Source: Actinomycetota bacterium (GTDB lineage Bacteria > Actinomycetota > Actinomycetes > Mycobacteriales > HKI-0501). Taken from it: a DNA stretch of 64,000 bases. Both the position numbers and the translations under genes were made by a program. Position 1 is the first letter of the stretch; every line of letters begins with the position of its first letter. Shown one piece after another: positions 29,821 to 38,043 of this stretch. The stretch is from NCBI GenBank assembly GCA_030840805.1, contig JAVEDU010000035.1:1-64000 (forward strand), given 5' to 3'. Below the pieces are notes generated by a model. It ran no database searches, was not told the DNA's origin, and worked only from the letters and a program-made list of their open reading frames with translations.

Positions 29821-29877
29821 GTGACGCGCCGCTCGTACGAGTTTTTCTACGGTTACCGGTCCCCGGCAACCGTCTGA
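29821..29877 (+). CDS. Aromatic leader peptide of the chorismate mutase attenuator
   Basis: An 18-codon reading frame, GTG to TGA, encoding MTRRSYEFFYGYRSPATV. Five of the eight residues 5-12 are Tyr or Phe, far above background for this GC-rich genome. Its last third overlaps a pause-type hairpin and it is followed by a terminator hairpin and then the chorismate mutase gene. I infer ribosome-mediated attenuation: scarcity of charged tRNA-Tyr or tRNA-Phe stalls the ribosome and lets transcription proceed. No experimental support is visible from sequence. Confidence 0.72.
   Translation: MTRRSYEFFYGYRSPATV
29851..29871 (+). promoter_or_regulatory. Pause or 1:2 hairpin of the attenuator
   Basis: The bases GGTT-A-CCGG-TCC-CCGG-C-AACC pair symmetrically (4 bp, A-C mismatch, 4 bp, 3-base loop) over codons 11-17 of the leader peptide. 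The inner CCCGG can alternatively pair with CCGGG in the left arm of the terminator at 29896, giving an antiterminator. Confidence 0.55.
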
Positions 29878-29895
29878 GCGCGCACCCCTCACCAG

Positions 29896-29921
29896 ACGCC
29901 CCGGGCACCGGCCCGGGGCGT
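29896..29921 (+). terminator. Attenuator terminator hairpin
   Basis: Arms ACGCCCCGGGC (29896-29906) and GCCCGGGGCGT (29911-29921) pair perfectly around ACCG, followed by TTCGTCGTC. The hairpin lies between the leader peptide stop (29877) and the chorismate mutase start (29970), so it would act as a conditional terminator. Confidence 0.75.
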
Positions 29922-29969
29922 TTCGTCGTCTCGGGACCGGGTCGGGGCCAGAGCCCGCAGGAGCACACC

Positions 29970-30239
29970 ATGACCGTCCAGAGCGGCACCGACACGGCAG
30001 CCGAACGCGTCGACGCCCTCCGCCGGCGCATCGACGAGGTCGACGCCGCCCTCATCGCGCTGTGGCAGGAACGCGCCGAGCTCAGCGGCGAGGTCGGAAA
30101 GGCGCGGATGGCCGCCGGCGGCACGCGGCTCGTGCTCGCCCGCGAGCAGGCGATCCTCGACCGGTACCGCGAGTCCCTCGGCGCGGACGGCACCCGGCTC
30201 GCGATGCTGGTCCTGCGGGCGGGACGCGGCTCCCTCTAG
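29970..30239 (+). CDS. Chorismate mutase (AroQ class)
   Basis: An 89-residue all-alpha chorismate mutase converting chorismate to prephenate, the branch point to Phe and Tyr. The AroQ fold is shown by VDALRRRIDEVDAALIAL, the catalytic Arg/Lys (RRR, KAR) and the C-terminal ARE and REQAILDRYR-like helices. ATG 29970 has AGGAG at the right distance. Upstream lies an aromatic leader peptide and terminator, which fits control by Phe and Tyr supply. It lacks a prephenate dehydratase or DAHP synthase fusion. Confidence 0.9.
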   Translation: MTVQSGTDTAAERVDALRRRIDEVDAALIALWQERAELSGEVGKARMAAGGTRLVLAREQAILDRYRESLGADGTRLAMLVLRAGRGSL

Positions 30240-30258
30240 CGGGCTCCGTCGCGCGGGC

Positions 30259-30264
30259 TAGCCT
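30259..30264 (+). promoter_or_regulatory. -10 element for a leaderless PIG-L transcript
   Basis: TAGCCT ends seven bases before ATG 30272 and there is no Shine-Dalgarno, suggesting leaderless translation. Confidence 0.4.
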
Positions 30265-30271
30265 CGGCGTC

Positions 30272-31009
30272 ATGAGCTACCCACCGTCCGTCGCCCCGCT
30301 CACCGATGTCGAGCGGGTGCTCGTCGTCGTCGCGCATCCCGACGACATCGACTTCGGGGCGGCCGGGACGATCGCCCGGTGGACCGCCGAGGGCCTCGAG
30401 GTCGCGTACCTGCTGGCGACCCGCGGTGAGTCGGGCGGGTTCGACGAGACGCCCCGCGAGCTGATGCCGGCCATCCGCGAGGCGGAGCAGCGGGCCGCGG
30501 CGGCCGCGATCGGGGTCAAGGACGTCGAGTTCCTCGACGGGTACACCGACGGCGCGCTGTACGTCACCCACGACCTGCGCCGCGACATCTCCCGGGCGAT
30601 CCGCCGGTTCCGGCCGGACCGGGTGCTCACGCAGTCCCCGGTGCGCCGGTGGGACCGGATCGGGGTCGGGCATCCCGACCACCTGGCCGCGGGCGAGGCG
30701 ACGATGTCGGCCGTCTACCCGGACGCGCGGAACCCGTTCGCCCACCCGTCGCTGCTGGCCGACGAGGGGCTCGAGGCCTGGTCGGTGCGCGAGGTGTGGC
30801 TGATGGGGAGCCCGACCGCGGACCACGCGGTGGACGTCACCGACACGTTCGGCGCGAAGCTCGACGCGCTGCGGGCCCACGTCTCGCAGACCGCCCACAT
30901 GGACGACCTCGAGGGGATGCTGCGCGGCTTCCTCCGGGCCAACGCGGAGGCCGCCGGGCTGCCGGCCGGGCGGCTCGCGGAGTCGTTCACGGTGCTCGCC
31001 ACGGCCTGA
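30272..31009 (+). CDS. PIG-L family deacetylase
   Basis: A 245-residue zinc hydrolase of the LmbE/PIG-L family, which includes MshB and Mca of mycothiol metabolism. The zinc/catalytic motif AHPDD is at residues 21-25, and the third ligand lies in GHPDH near residue 131. The sequence differs enough from MshB and Mca that I do not assign either. ATG 30272 is probably leaderless. Repeat A copy 3 lies just past its stop. Confidence 0.85.
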   Translation: MSYPPSVAPLTDVERVLVVVAHPDDIDFGAAGTIARWTAEGLEVAYLLATRGESGGFDETPRELMPAIREAEQRAAAAAIGVKDVEFLDGYTDGALYVTHDLRRDISRAIRRFRPDRVLTQSPVRRWDRIGVGHPDHLAAGEATMSAVYPDARNPFAHPSLLADEGLEAWSVREVWLMGSPTADHAVDVTDTFGAKLDALRAHVSQTAHMDDLEGMLRGFLRANAEAAGLPAGRLAESFTVLATA

Positions 31010-31030
31010 CCTGCACCCCCCACCCCACCC

Positions 31031-31097
31031 CGCGTTGATCATGGGGTTTACAACAGACACGCCGGCGTGTCGTGTTGCCAACCCCATGATCAACGCG
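31031..31097. repeat. Palindromic repeat family A, copy 3
   Basis: The 18-base arms CGCGTTGATCATGGGGTT (31031-31048) and AACCCCATGATCAACGCG (31080-31097) are exact complements around the ACACGCCGGCGTGT core (31057-31070). It is 67 bases long and sits between the convergent ends of the PIG-L and response-regulator genes. Confidence 0.92.
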
Positions 31098-31107
31098 GGA
31101 AAGCGCC

Positions 31108-31752
31108 TCAGACCAGGCGGCGGTCCACCGCCCAGCGGCTGAGCTCGTACCGGTTCGACATCTGCAGCTTCCGCAGCACGCTCGACGCGTGCGTCTCCAC
31201 CGTCTTCACCGAGATGAACAGCTCGGCGGCGATCTCCTTGTACGCGTACCCGCGGGCGAGCAGGCGCAGCACCTCCCGCTCCCGGGCGGTGAGCAGGTCC
31301 AGCTCGGGGTCGCTGACGGGGGCGGCCGGGTTCTGGGTGAACGCGTCCAGCACGAACCCGGCCAGCCGCGGCGAGAACACCGCGTCGCCCTCGGCCACCC
31401 GCCGGACGGCATCCGCGAGCTCCTCGGCGGAGATCGTCTTGGTGACGTAGCCCCGGGCGCCCGCGCGGACCAGCCCGATCACGTCCTCGGCGGCATCGGA
31501 CACGGACAGGGCCAGGAACCGCACCCCCGGATGGGTTCGCCGGACCGCCTCCAGCACCGCGCGACCACCGCCGTCGGGCATGTGCACGTCCAGGAGGACC
31601 ACGTCCGGCTCCAGCCGCCCGATCGCGGCGACGGCCTCGGCGACCGTCCCGGCCTCGCCGAGCACCGTCAGGTACCGGCCCAGCTCGGCCCGCACCCCGG
31701 CGCGGAACATCGCGTGGTCGTCGACGAGGAACACGGTCGGGTCGGTGCTCAT
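31108..31752 (-). CDS. NarL/LuxR-type response regulator
   Basis: A 214-residue protein. The receiver domain has VDDHAMF at the acidic pocket (D11, D12) and phospho-acceptor D55 (LLDVHMP), with a conserved Lys in YVTKTIS. The C-terminal LuxR helix-turn-helix (about 145-210) contains LTAREREVLRLLARGYAYKE and ISVKTVETHASSVLRKL. Its ATG overlaps the kinase stop (ATGA), so it is the cognate partner. Targets probably include the divergent PspC operon. Confidence 0.92.
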   Translation of the reverse strand: MSTDPTVFLVDDHAMFRAGVRAELGRYLTVLGEAGTVAEAVAAIGRLEPDVVLLDVHMPDGGGRAVLEAVRRTHPGVRFLALSVSDAAEDVIGLVRAGARGYVTKTISAEELADAVRRVAEGDAVFSPRLAGFVLDAFTQNPAAPVSDPELDLLTAREREVLRLLARGYAYKEIAAELFISVKTVETHASSVLRKLQMSNRYELSRWAVDRRLV

Positions 31753-32972
31753 GCCACTCCTCTCGCGGCCCGGGAGATCCGCAGCCGTACCTCGGTGCCC
31801 TCGCCCGGGGCGGTACGGATCTGCGCGGTGCCGCCGTGCCGCTCCATCCTGCCGACGATCGAGCCGGACACGCCGTGCCGGTCGCCGTCGACCGTGCCGG
31901 CGTCGAACCCGGTCCCGCGGTCGCGCACGAACACGCTGACCGCCTCCGGCTCCACCTCGGCGTACAGCGAGACGGTGGAGACCCCGGCGTGCTTGCCGGC
32001 GTTGACCATCGCCTCGCGGGCGGCCTGCACGAGCGCGCCGAGCGGCTCGTCCACCTCGGAGTCCCCGACCACGACGACGTCGACGGTGACCGCGTAGGTG
32101 TCCTCGACCTCGGCAGCGGCGGCCTCCAGCGCCGCCGCGAGCCGGTCCGTGGGGGACGCGGTCGGCTTGTACAGCCAGTTGCGCAGTTCGCGTTCCTGGC
32201 CGCGGGCGAGGCGGGCGACCTCGCGCGGGTCGTCGGAGTTCCGCTGGATCAGAGCCAGGGTGTGCAGCACCTGGTCGTGGACGACCGCCGCGATGTCGGC
32301 GCGGGTCTGCGAGCGGATCCGCTCGGCGCGTTCGGCGCGCAGCTCGGTGACGGTGCGCCAGACCCAGGGGCCGGCCACGACCGCCACCCCGGCGAGCAGC
32401 ACGCCGCCGAAGAGCAGGCCGTCGCGGGCCGCCCCCAGCTCGCCCGACCAGGCCAGGAACCCCACCAGCCCGATCGCCACCAGGGCGCCCCCCGAGGCCA
32501 GCCGGAACAACGTCCGGCCCCGGCTCGTCTCGCCCAGCACGACGGCGGTCCACGGGAAGGCCGGCGCCTGCGACGACCAGCGGAGCCGCTGGGCCGGGTC
32601 GGCGCGGTGCCAGATCAGCCCGGCGCCGAGGATCACGATGACGAGCGGCCAGACCATGCCGAGTGGCCCGCTGCCGCCGGTCACGAGCCAGCCGAGCAGC
32701 AGGCCACCGAGCGCCAGCGCCCCGAAGGACACGAACTGACCGGCGTCCCGGTCCTTCTCCCGCCGCGCCGTCGGGTCGAGCTGGAGCACGGCCCAGAACG
32801 ACGCGTACAGCACCGCGCCGAGCCCGCCGAAGGCGGTCAGCACGACGAACGCCAGGCGCACGCGGAGGGACGGCAGACCGAGGTGGTCGGCCAGGCCCGC
32901 CGCGACGCCGCCGAAGACGCGGCCGTCCGCCCTGCGGTACAGCCGGCGGTACGGGGTGCTGGCGGTGATCAC
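31749..32972 (-). CDS. PspC-domain sensor histidine kinase
   Basis: A 407-residue kinase. The N-terminus is a PspC domain (RRLYRRADGRVFGGVAAGLA, residues 8-27), followed by about five membrane segments (40-220). The HisKA_3 phospho-His lies in VVHDQVLHTL near 245, and the ATPase domain has EAMVNAGKHAG (N box), DRGTGFD and a final GEGTEVRLRI. Such kinases sense envelope state. GTG 32972. It forms an operon with the downstream regulator and is divergent from a second PspC protein. Confidence 0.92.
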   Translation of the reverse strand: MITASTPYRRLYRRADGRVFGGVAAGLADHLGLPSLRVRLAFVVLTAFGGLGAVLYASFWAVLQLDPTARREKDRDAGQFVSFGALALGGLLLGWLVTGGSGPLGMVWPLVIVILGAGLIWHRADPAQRLRWSSQAPAFPWTAVVLGETSRGRTLFRLASGGALVAIGLVGFLAWSGELGAARDGLLFGGVLLAGVAVVAGPWVWRTVTELRAERAERIRSQTRADIAAVVHDQVLHTLALIQRNSDDPREVARLARGQERELRNWLYKPTASPTDRLAAALEAAAAEVEDTYAVTVDVVVVGDSEVDEPLGALVQAAREAMVNAGKHAGVSTVSLYAEVEPEAVSVFVRDRGTGFDAGTVDGDRHGVSGSIVGRMERHGGTAQIRTAPGEGTEVRLRISRAARGVA

Positions 32973-33135
32973 GACCTCCGGGACGGGCGTTGCGGGTGGG
33001 GCACCCGATGGTCACACGCGGCGGCGGTCCGGTACTACGCGGGAGCACCCCGAGTTCTGGCCCCCGGGAAGATCAGGGTTCTCTCAGGGTCGTACCCGAT
33101 GGTGGCCCGGCCACCCGCCCGCCACGATCGTTGTC

Positions 33136-34452
33136 ATGACCACCGACCCCACGGACAGCGCGCCACCGCCGCCTGCTCCCCCGCCACCCGGACCCCCGCC
33201 CCCACCGCCGCCCCCGCCGCCCCCGCCGTCCGGGTCCCCCGGGCCGCACTGGCCGGTCGGCCGGTTCTCCCGGTCCCGCGGGTCCCGCGTGCTCGCCGGG
33301 GTGTTCGGCGGCCTCGGCAGGGCCACCGGCACCGACCCCATGCTGTACCGGGTGCTGTTCGGCACCCTGCTCGTGTTCGGCGTGGTGGGCGGCCACTGGA
33401 CGGTCGCGGCACTGGTCACGTTCCTGTACGGGGGAGCCTGGCTGCTGCTCCCCGAGGAGGGCGACGAGGCCTCGGCCCTGGAGGCGGTGCTCGGCCGCGG
33501 CCACTCCAGCGTCTCCAAGACCACGACGGTGGTGGTGCTGGTCGGCGCGGTGATCGCGCTGCTCAGCATGCTGGGCGACGCGGTCGGCCTGCTGGCGCTC
33601 CTTGCCGTCGGGGCGCTGGTGTACGTCCTGGTGCGCACGATCTTCGGACCACGTGCCGCGGCGCCCGTCGCCGCCGGGAGCCCGGGACCGGATCCCGCCG
33701 CCGCGACGACCGTCCTCTCGGTCAGCTCGCCCGCCGAGGCCTACACGGTGCCGTTCGCGCCGCACGGGCCGTACGCCGAGACCCAGCGGATCCCCGCGAC
33801 GCCGCCACCTCCTCCGCCACCGGCGCCCCCGCGGCGACGCAAGCCGCCTCGGGAGCGGTCCGCGCTCGGCCGGATCACGTCCAGCCTGGTCCTGCTCGCG
33901 CTCGGCGCCGTCGGGCTGGCCGACCTGCTCGTCCACGGCGGGATCCCGGCGAGCACCTACGTCGCCACCGCGCTCGGCGTCGTGGCCCTCGGGTTGCTGG
34001 TCGGCACCGTCGTCGGCCGGGCCAGGGGCCTGATCCTCCTCGGCCTGCTGCTCACGATCGCGCTGGCCGCCGGCATGGCCGCCGAACGGATCCACGTCCC
34101 GGACGGCACGGACGGGGACGTCGTCTGGCGGCCGACCACCGCGGCGGACCTCGCGCCCAGCTACCAGCACCGCTTCGGCAAGGCGACGCTCGACCTGCGG
34201 TCGGTGCCGATCAAGGACCCCTATGCGACGCATGTCGAGCTGGGTGCGGGGACGCTCGTCGTCCTGCTGCCCCCGAAGGCCGACGTGACCGTGGACGCGG
34301 AGGCAGGCCTCGCGCAACTGGACATCCTGGGCCGGAGCAAGGGCGGGCCCGGCACGTTGGGGCTGTCCGATGACGGCCCCGACGGCCCCGGCGGCGGATC
34401 CGTCTACCTGACCATTCAGATCGGTGCGGGAAACGTGGAGGTGAAGCGGTGA
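33136..34452 (+). CDS. PspC domain membrane protein with proline-rich N-terminus
   Basis: A 438-residue protein. A proline-rich cytoplasmic tail (10-31, including 12 prolines in a row) leads into a PspC domain (about 45-112, RVLAGVFGGLGRATGTDPM). Further membrane helices follow at about 135-170 and 250-320, then a C-terminal extracytoplasmic domain (330-438) like LiaF/DUF1707-associated adhesin-type sheets. It is divergent from the PspC kinase/regulator pair, suggesting a LiaFSR-like envelope stress module. It overlaps the next gene by four bases. Confidence 0.82.
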   Translation: MTTDPTDSAPPPPAPPPPGPPPPPPPPPPPPSGSPGPHWPVGRFSRSRGSRVLAGVFGGLGRATGTDPMLYRVLFGTLLVFGVVGGHWTVAALVTFLYGGAWLLLPEEGDEASALEAVLGRGHSSVSKTTTVVVLVGAVIALLSMLGDAVGLLALLAVGALVYVLVRTIFGPRAAAPVAAGSPGPDPAAATTVLSVSSPAEAYTVPFAPHGPYAETQRIPATPPPPPPPAPPRRRKPPRERSALGRITSSLVLLALGAVGLADLLVHGGIPASTYVATALGVVALGLLVGTVVGRARGLILLGLLLTIALAAGMAAERIHVPDGTDGDVVWRPTTAADLAPSYQHRFGKATLDLRSVPIKDPYATHVELGAGTLVVLLPPKADVTVDAEAGLAQLDILGRSKGGPGTLGLSDDGPDGPGGGSVYLTIQIGAGNVEVKR

Positions 34453-34697
34453 AGCGTCACGAGCTCGATGTCGTCTCGCTGGTGTTCGGCCTGTTCTTCG
34501 CGGCCGTCGCGAGCTGGTGGGGGGTGAACCAGCTGGGGAACCTCAACATCCCGCTCGGCTGGCCGCTCGCCGCGGCCCTGCTCGTGGCCGGGCTCGTGGG
34601 CCTGATCGGCGCACTGCCCCGCCGGAGCCGCGAGGACCACCGGACCGGCGCCGACGCGATCGGTCTCGACGAGCCGGACGACCCGTCGCCCCGATGA
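34449..34697 (+). CDS. Small LiaI-like membrane protein
   Basis: An 82-residue protein with two hydrophobic segments (about 8-26 and 36-56) and an acidic tail. It starts at GTG 34449 inside the end of the PspC gene (GTGA overlap), and its own stop overlaps the next start, so it belongs to this operon. It resembles the short two-helix LiaI/LiaF transmembrane module. Function is inferred only from context. Confidence 0.65.
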   Translation: MKRHELDVVSLVFGLFFAAVASWWGVNQLGNLNIPLGWPLAAALLVAGLVGLIGALPRRSREDHRTGADAIGLDEPDDPSPR

Positions 34698-36073
34698 CCA
34701 CCGCCGCGCCGCTGCTGCTGCTCGTCACCGCACTCGCGGCAGTGGCGGCAGTGGCGGCGGGACACGGCCCCCGCGCCCCGCACCGGACCGGGGCGTGCGG
34801 GACGCGAGGGGCCGTCGCGGCCTATGCTTCCCGGCGTCACCGTGTCGTCGACGGACAGGCCCGCCCCGTGCTCAGCAGCGTTCATCCCTTCCGCCCGAGG
34901 CTGTCCCGGGTGGCCACCGCGACACTGATCGGCGAGATCACCCGCCGCCCCGGCCCGCGCCAGCTCCTGGCCGTCGGTGGCGACGACCGGGCGCTGCGCA
35001 CCCTCCTCGCCGCCCTGATGCCCGGAGACGTGCTCACGGTCGTCCTGCCGGACGAGACCCGGGCCGCCCGGCTCCGCGACCACCTCGACAACACCCCGGG
35101 CCTGCGCCACCTCGGAGGCCGGGTGAAGGTCGCCGACGCACCCGCGACCGGTGCCCGCTTCGACGCCGGCGTGGCGCTCTCCCCCGTCCGCGGCTCCGGT
35201 GCCGCGGCGCTGGTCGCCGAGTACCGGCCGATGATCGCCCCGGGTGGCGTTCTCTCGCTGGCCACCCCGCTCGACGCCCGGGCGGCCGAGACGGTCACCG
35301 CCGACGCCGTGCGCACCGAGACGGTGCTGCGGAACGCGGTACCGCTGCGGGTCCACCACCTGGTCTTCGGCCCCACCGACCCGGTCGTGGCGGAGACGGT
35401 CGCCCCGGCGTACTCGCCGTCCAGCGTCCCGCTGACCCGGGGGATGGCGATCGACTCGAACGGGGTCGCCGCCGGCGCGCTGCTCGGCGGCGCCGCCCTG
35501 CTGGCCCGCCGCGCGCGGCCGAACTCCCGGCTCTGGCTGGCGCCCGCCGTCGCGGCGCTCCCCGTCGCCCTGTTCTTCCGCGACCCTCGCCGGCTGGTGC
35601 CGGGAGACGAGGGCGCGGTCGTCTCGTCCGCCGACGGCACGGTGCTGAAGGTGCAGCGGCTCACCGACGAGCGGTTCGGCCCCGGCGAATGGCTGCGGAT
35701 CGCCGTGTTCCTCTCCGTGCTGGACGTGCACGTCAACCGCTCCCCGGTCGCCGGGCGCGTGGTCGACATCATCCGCGAGGAGGGCGGGTACGCGATGGCG
35801 CAGAGCGAGAGCGCCGAGCACAACGTCGCCTGCTACACCGTCCTGGAGACGGCGCGGGGCCCGGTCGTGGTCGCGCAGCGGACCGGCCTGATCGCCCGCC
35901 GGATCGTGCACCGGGCACCCATCGGGCGGCTGCTGGCCCGGGGTGAGCGGTACGGGCTGATCCGGTTCGGGTCGCGGACCGACGTGTACCTGCCCGGCGA
36001 CGCCGTGGACGCGCTCGTCGGGCCCGGGGACCGCGTCGTCGGCGGCGAGACGGTGCTCGCCCGCTACCGCTGA
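34694..36073 (+). CDS. psd: Phosphatidylserine decarboxylase with N-terminal methyltransferase-like domain
   Basis: A 459-residue protein. The C-terminal about 215 residues are a phosphatidylserine decarboxylase proenzyme: FFRDPRR near 293, VHVNRSPVAG near 346, AEHNVACYT near 377, and the self-cleavage site Gly426-Ser427 in RFGSRTDVYLP. The N-terminal about 240 residues are extra: after a hydrophobic start, residues 70-200 look like a degenerate Rossmann methyltransferase (QLLAVGGDDRALR, MIAPGGVLSLATP). The start overlaps the previous stop (ATGA). It makes phosphatidylethanolamine from the product of PssA, encoded convergently next door. Confidence 0.85.
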   Translation: MTTAAPLLLLVTALAAVAAVAAGHGPRAPHRTGACGTRGAVAAYASRRHRVVDGQARPVLSSVHPFRPRLSRVATATLIGEITRRPGPRQLLAVGGDDRALRTLLAALMPGDVLTVVLPDETRAARLRDHLDNTPGLRHLGGRVKVADAPATGARFDAGVALSPVRGSGAAALVAEYRPMIAPGGVLSLATPLDARAAETVTADAVRTETVLRNAVPLRVHHLVFGPTDPVVAETVAPAYSPSSVPLTRGMAIDSNGVAAGALLGGAALLARRARPNSRLWLAPAVAALPVALFFRDPRRLVPGDEGAVVSSADGTVLKVQRLTDERFGPGEWLRIAVFLSVLDVHVNRSPVAGRVVDIIREEGGYAMAQSESAEHNVACYTVLETARGPVVVAQRTGLIARRIVHRAPIGRLLARGERYGLIRFGSRTDVYLPGDAVDALVGPGDRVVGGETVLARYR

Positions 36074-36080
36074 CCGGAGC

Positions 36081-36863
36081 TCAGACGACCCGGACGGCGG
36101 TGCGCTGGCGGGCCCACAGGAGCGGGCCGGAGAGCAGGTACGCCACCACGGCCAGCGTGAACGTGGTGGGTACGTCCATCAGCGCCCCGGCGGCGGGGAC
36201 GAGCAACAGCCACGGCGGCAGGCGCAGCACGCGCCCCAGCTTCACGTAGGGGAACTCGCTGACCATGAGCAGCGCCAGCGCCCCGACCAGCAGCGTCATC
36301 CAGCCGGCCACCGGATCCGGGTTCAGCAGGACGGACAGCGCCATGATCGCGGCGGCGATCGTGGTGGGCACGCCGGTGAAGTAGTCGCCGTTCTTCGGCG
36401 ACACGTTGAACCGCGCCAGCCGGACGGCCGCGCAGATTGCGACCAGGGCGCAGGAGAGGCCGACGAGCACGCCGGGGGCGCCGCCCGCGAGCCAGGTGTA
36501 CGCCACCACGGGCGTCGCGATGCCGAACGAGCACATGTCCGCGAGCGAGTCCATCTGCGCCCCGAACGGGGTCGAGACGCCGAGCCGGCGGGCGAGGCTG
36601 CCGTCGAGGCCGTCGAAGATCACGCAACCGACCAGGGCCAACGCCGCGACCCGCATCCGGCCGTCGAACGCCAGGAAGATGGCGCTCATGCCCAGCAGGA
36701 GGCTCGCGATCGTGCACGCGTTGACGAGCGCGAACCGGCACCGCCTGGCGCGGGTCCGGGGTCCGGTGAGCAGCGGCACGAGCAGCCCGTCCGGCGCGGC
36801 CACGGGGGGCGTCCAGCCCACCGGCGGCCGGACCGTCGCGGCGGCGGGTGCGGACGAGTACAT
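36081..36863 (-). CDS. pssA: CDP-diacylglycerol-serine O-phosphatidyltransferase
   Basis: A 260-residue membrane enzyme making phosphatidylserine. The CDP-alcohol phosphotransferase signature DGLDGSLARR...G...D...D spans residues 84-109 (DGLDGSLARR, then MDSLAD). About six to seven hydrophobic segments follow the family pattern. I use ATG 36863; the frame stays open to 37112 and the ribosome site here is weak, so a longer N-terminus is possible. Its stop lies 8 bases from the convergent psd stop. The 280 bases up to the Nudix gene (36864-37143) show no other gene or clear signal. Confidence 0.88.
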   Translation of the reverse strand: MYSSAPAAATVRPPVGWTPPVAAPDGLLVPLLTGPRTRARRCRFALVNACTIASLLLGMSAIFLAFDGRMRVAALALVGCVIFDGLDGSLARRLGVSTPFGAQMDSLADMCSFGIATPVVAYTWLAGGAPGVLVGLSCALVAICAAVRLARFNVSPKNGDYFTGVPTTIAAAIMALSVLLNPDPVAGWMTLLVGALALLMVSEFPYVKLGRVLRLPPWLLLVPAAGALMDVPTTFTLAVVAYLLSGPLLWARQRTAVRVV

Positions 36864-37143
36864 GCGGGTCCCGCCGTAGGTCCCGTGGCCCGGCGGGTCA
36901 CCGCCGAGGTCGACGGCCGGCGCGCCGGGGCCCTCCGCGGTGACCGGCCGGCGACCGACGAGCACGCGACGGGCGAAGGTTCCGCTGCGGCGCAGACCCC
37001 GCCGCCAACGGCGACCGGCCGGACGAGGACTGTCCACGGAGCGCCGCCACCGTCGTGCCCGCACACGTCCTCCAGTCCGAAACCAGCCGTATCGTCGCCC
37101 ACCTTCCCACACCGCCCGCCGGGATCGCAGCCGTCACCGCGTC

Positions 37144-38043
37144 TCAGCGGCTCAGTGCCTCGCGGAGCAGAGGGGTCGTGGCCAGCTCGCCGAGCCGGTC
37201 CAGGGGATGCCACGCGACCGCCGACGTGGTGCCGCCGAGGTCGACGACCCGGGGCTCGCCGGCGCCGTCCACGCGCACCGCGTACACCAGCCGGAGGCCG
37301 TGGAAGTCCTCCAGCACCCCGCTCGGCGCCCGGCCGGTGAAGTGGGTGCTGTAGACGCCGAGGAGGTCCCCCACCCGGGCGACGAGGCCGGTCTCCTCGG
37401 CGAACTCCCGCACCAGCGCGCCCGCCGGGTGCTCGCCGTGGTCGACGCCGCCGCCGGGCAGCGTCCAGGCGTCCGGCATGGGCGTGGTGGCGGAGAGCTG
37501 GGTGACGAGCAGCCGGTCCCGGTCGTACGCGAGGCCGTACGCGGCGAGCCGCTGGCGCCGCACCACCCCGTCGAGCGCCGCGGCCGTGGCGGCCGGTGGC
37601 GCCCCGGTGCGGGCCCGCGGGGGCGGCGGTACGGGCAGGGCCAGTGCCTCGGCCACGAACGGCAGCAGCGGCCGGAGCCGGAGCCGCCCGGGGTCGGCGA
37701 ACTCCACGGCGTCCGACGTCCCGTCCGGCTCCGGTCGAAGCTCCCCGCCGATCACCTCGGCGTCGTACACCAGCCGGACGGTGTGCTCGTCCACGCCCAG
37801 GGCCGGCAGCGGCAGGACGTCGGCGTAGACGCGGGGCAGCCCGTGGACGCGGATGTCCAGGCCGGACTCCTCCCGGGCCTCCCGTACCGCGGCGTCCGCG
37901 GGGTGCTCGCCGTGCTCCACACCGCCGCCCGGCAGCGACCACCAGCCACGCACCTCGGAGGCGGCGGAACTGCGGGTCACGAGGACCCGGCCGGCGTCGT
38001 CCCGGAGCACGGCGTACGCGGCGACACGCTGCACAGGGGTCAC
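37144..38043 (-). CDS. Tandem Nudix hydrolase
   Basis: A 299-residue protein with two complete Nudix domains (about 1-130 and 160-299). The Nudix boxes are GGGVEHGEHPADAAVREARE followed by ESGL, and GGGVDHGEHPAGALVREFAE followed by ETGL, each with intact GX5EX7REUXEEXGU residues. Both halves share N-terminal QR(V/L)AAYG/AV, so they arose by duplication. Substrate unknown; typical ones are damaged or excess nucleotides. GTG 38043 is the first usable start. Confidence 0.85.
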   Translation of the reverse strand: MTPVQRVAAYAVLRDDAGRVLVTRSSAASEVRGWWSLPGGGVEHGEHPADAAVREAREESGLDIRVHGLPRVYADVLPLPALGVDEHTVRLVYDAEVIGGELRPEPDGTSDAVEFADPGRLRLRPLLPFVAEALALPVPPPPRARTGAPPAATAAALDGVVRRQRLAAYGLAYDRDRLLVTQLSATTPMPDAWTLPGGGVDHGEHPAGALVREFAEETGLVARVGDLLGVYSTHFTGRAPSGVLEDFHGLRLVYAVRVDGAGEPRVVDLGGTTSAVAWHPLDRLGELATTPLLREALSR

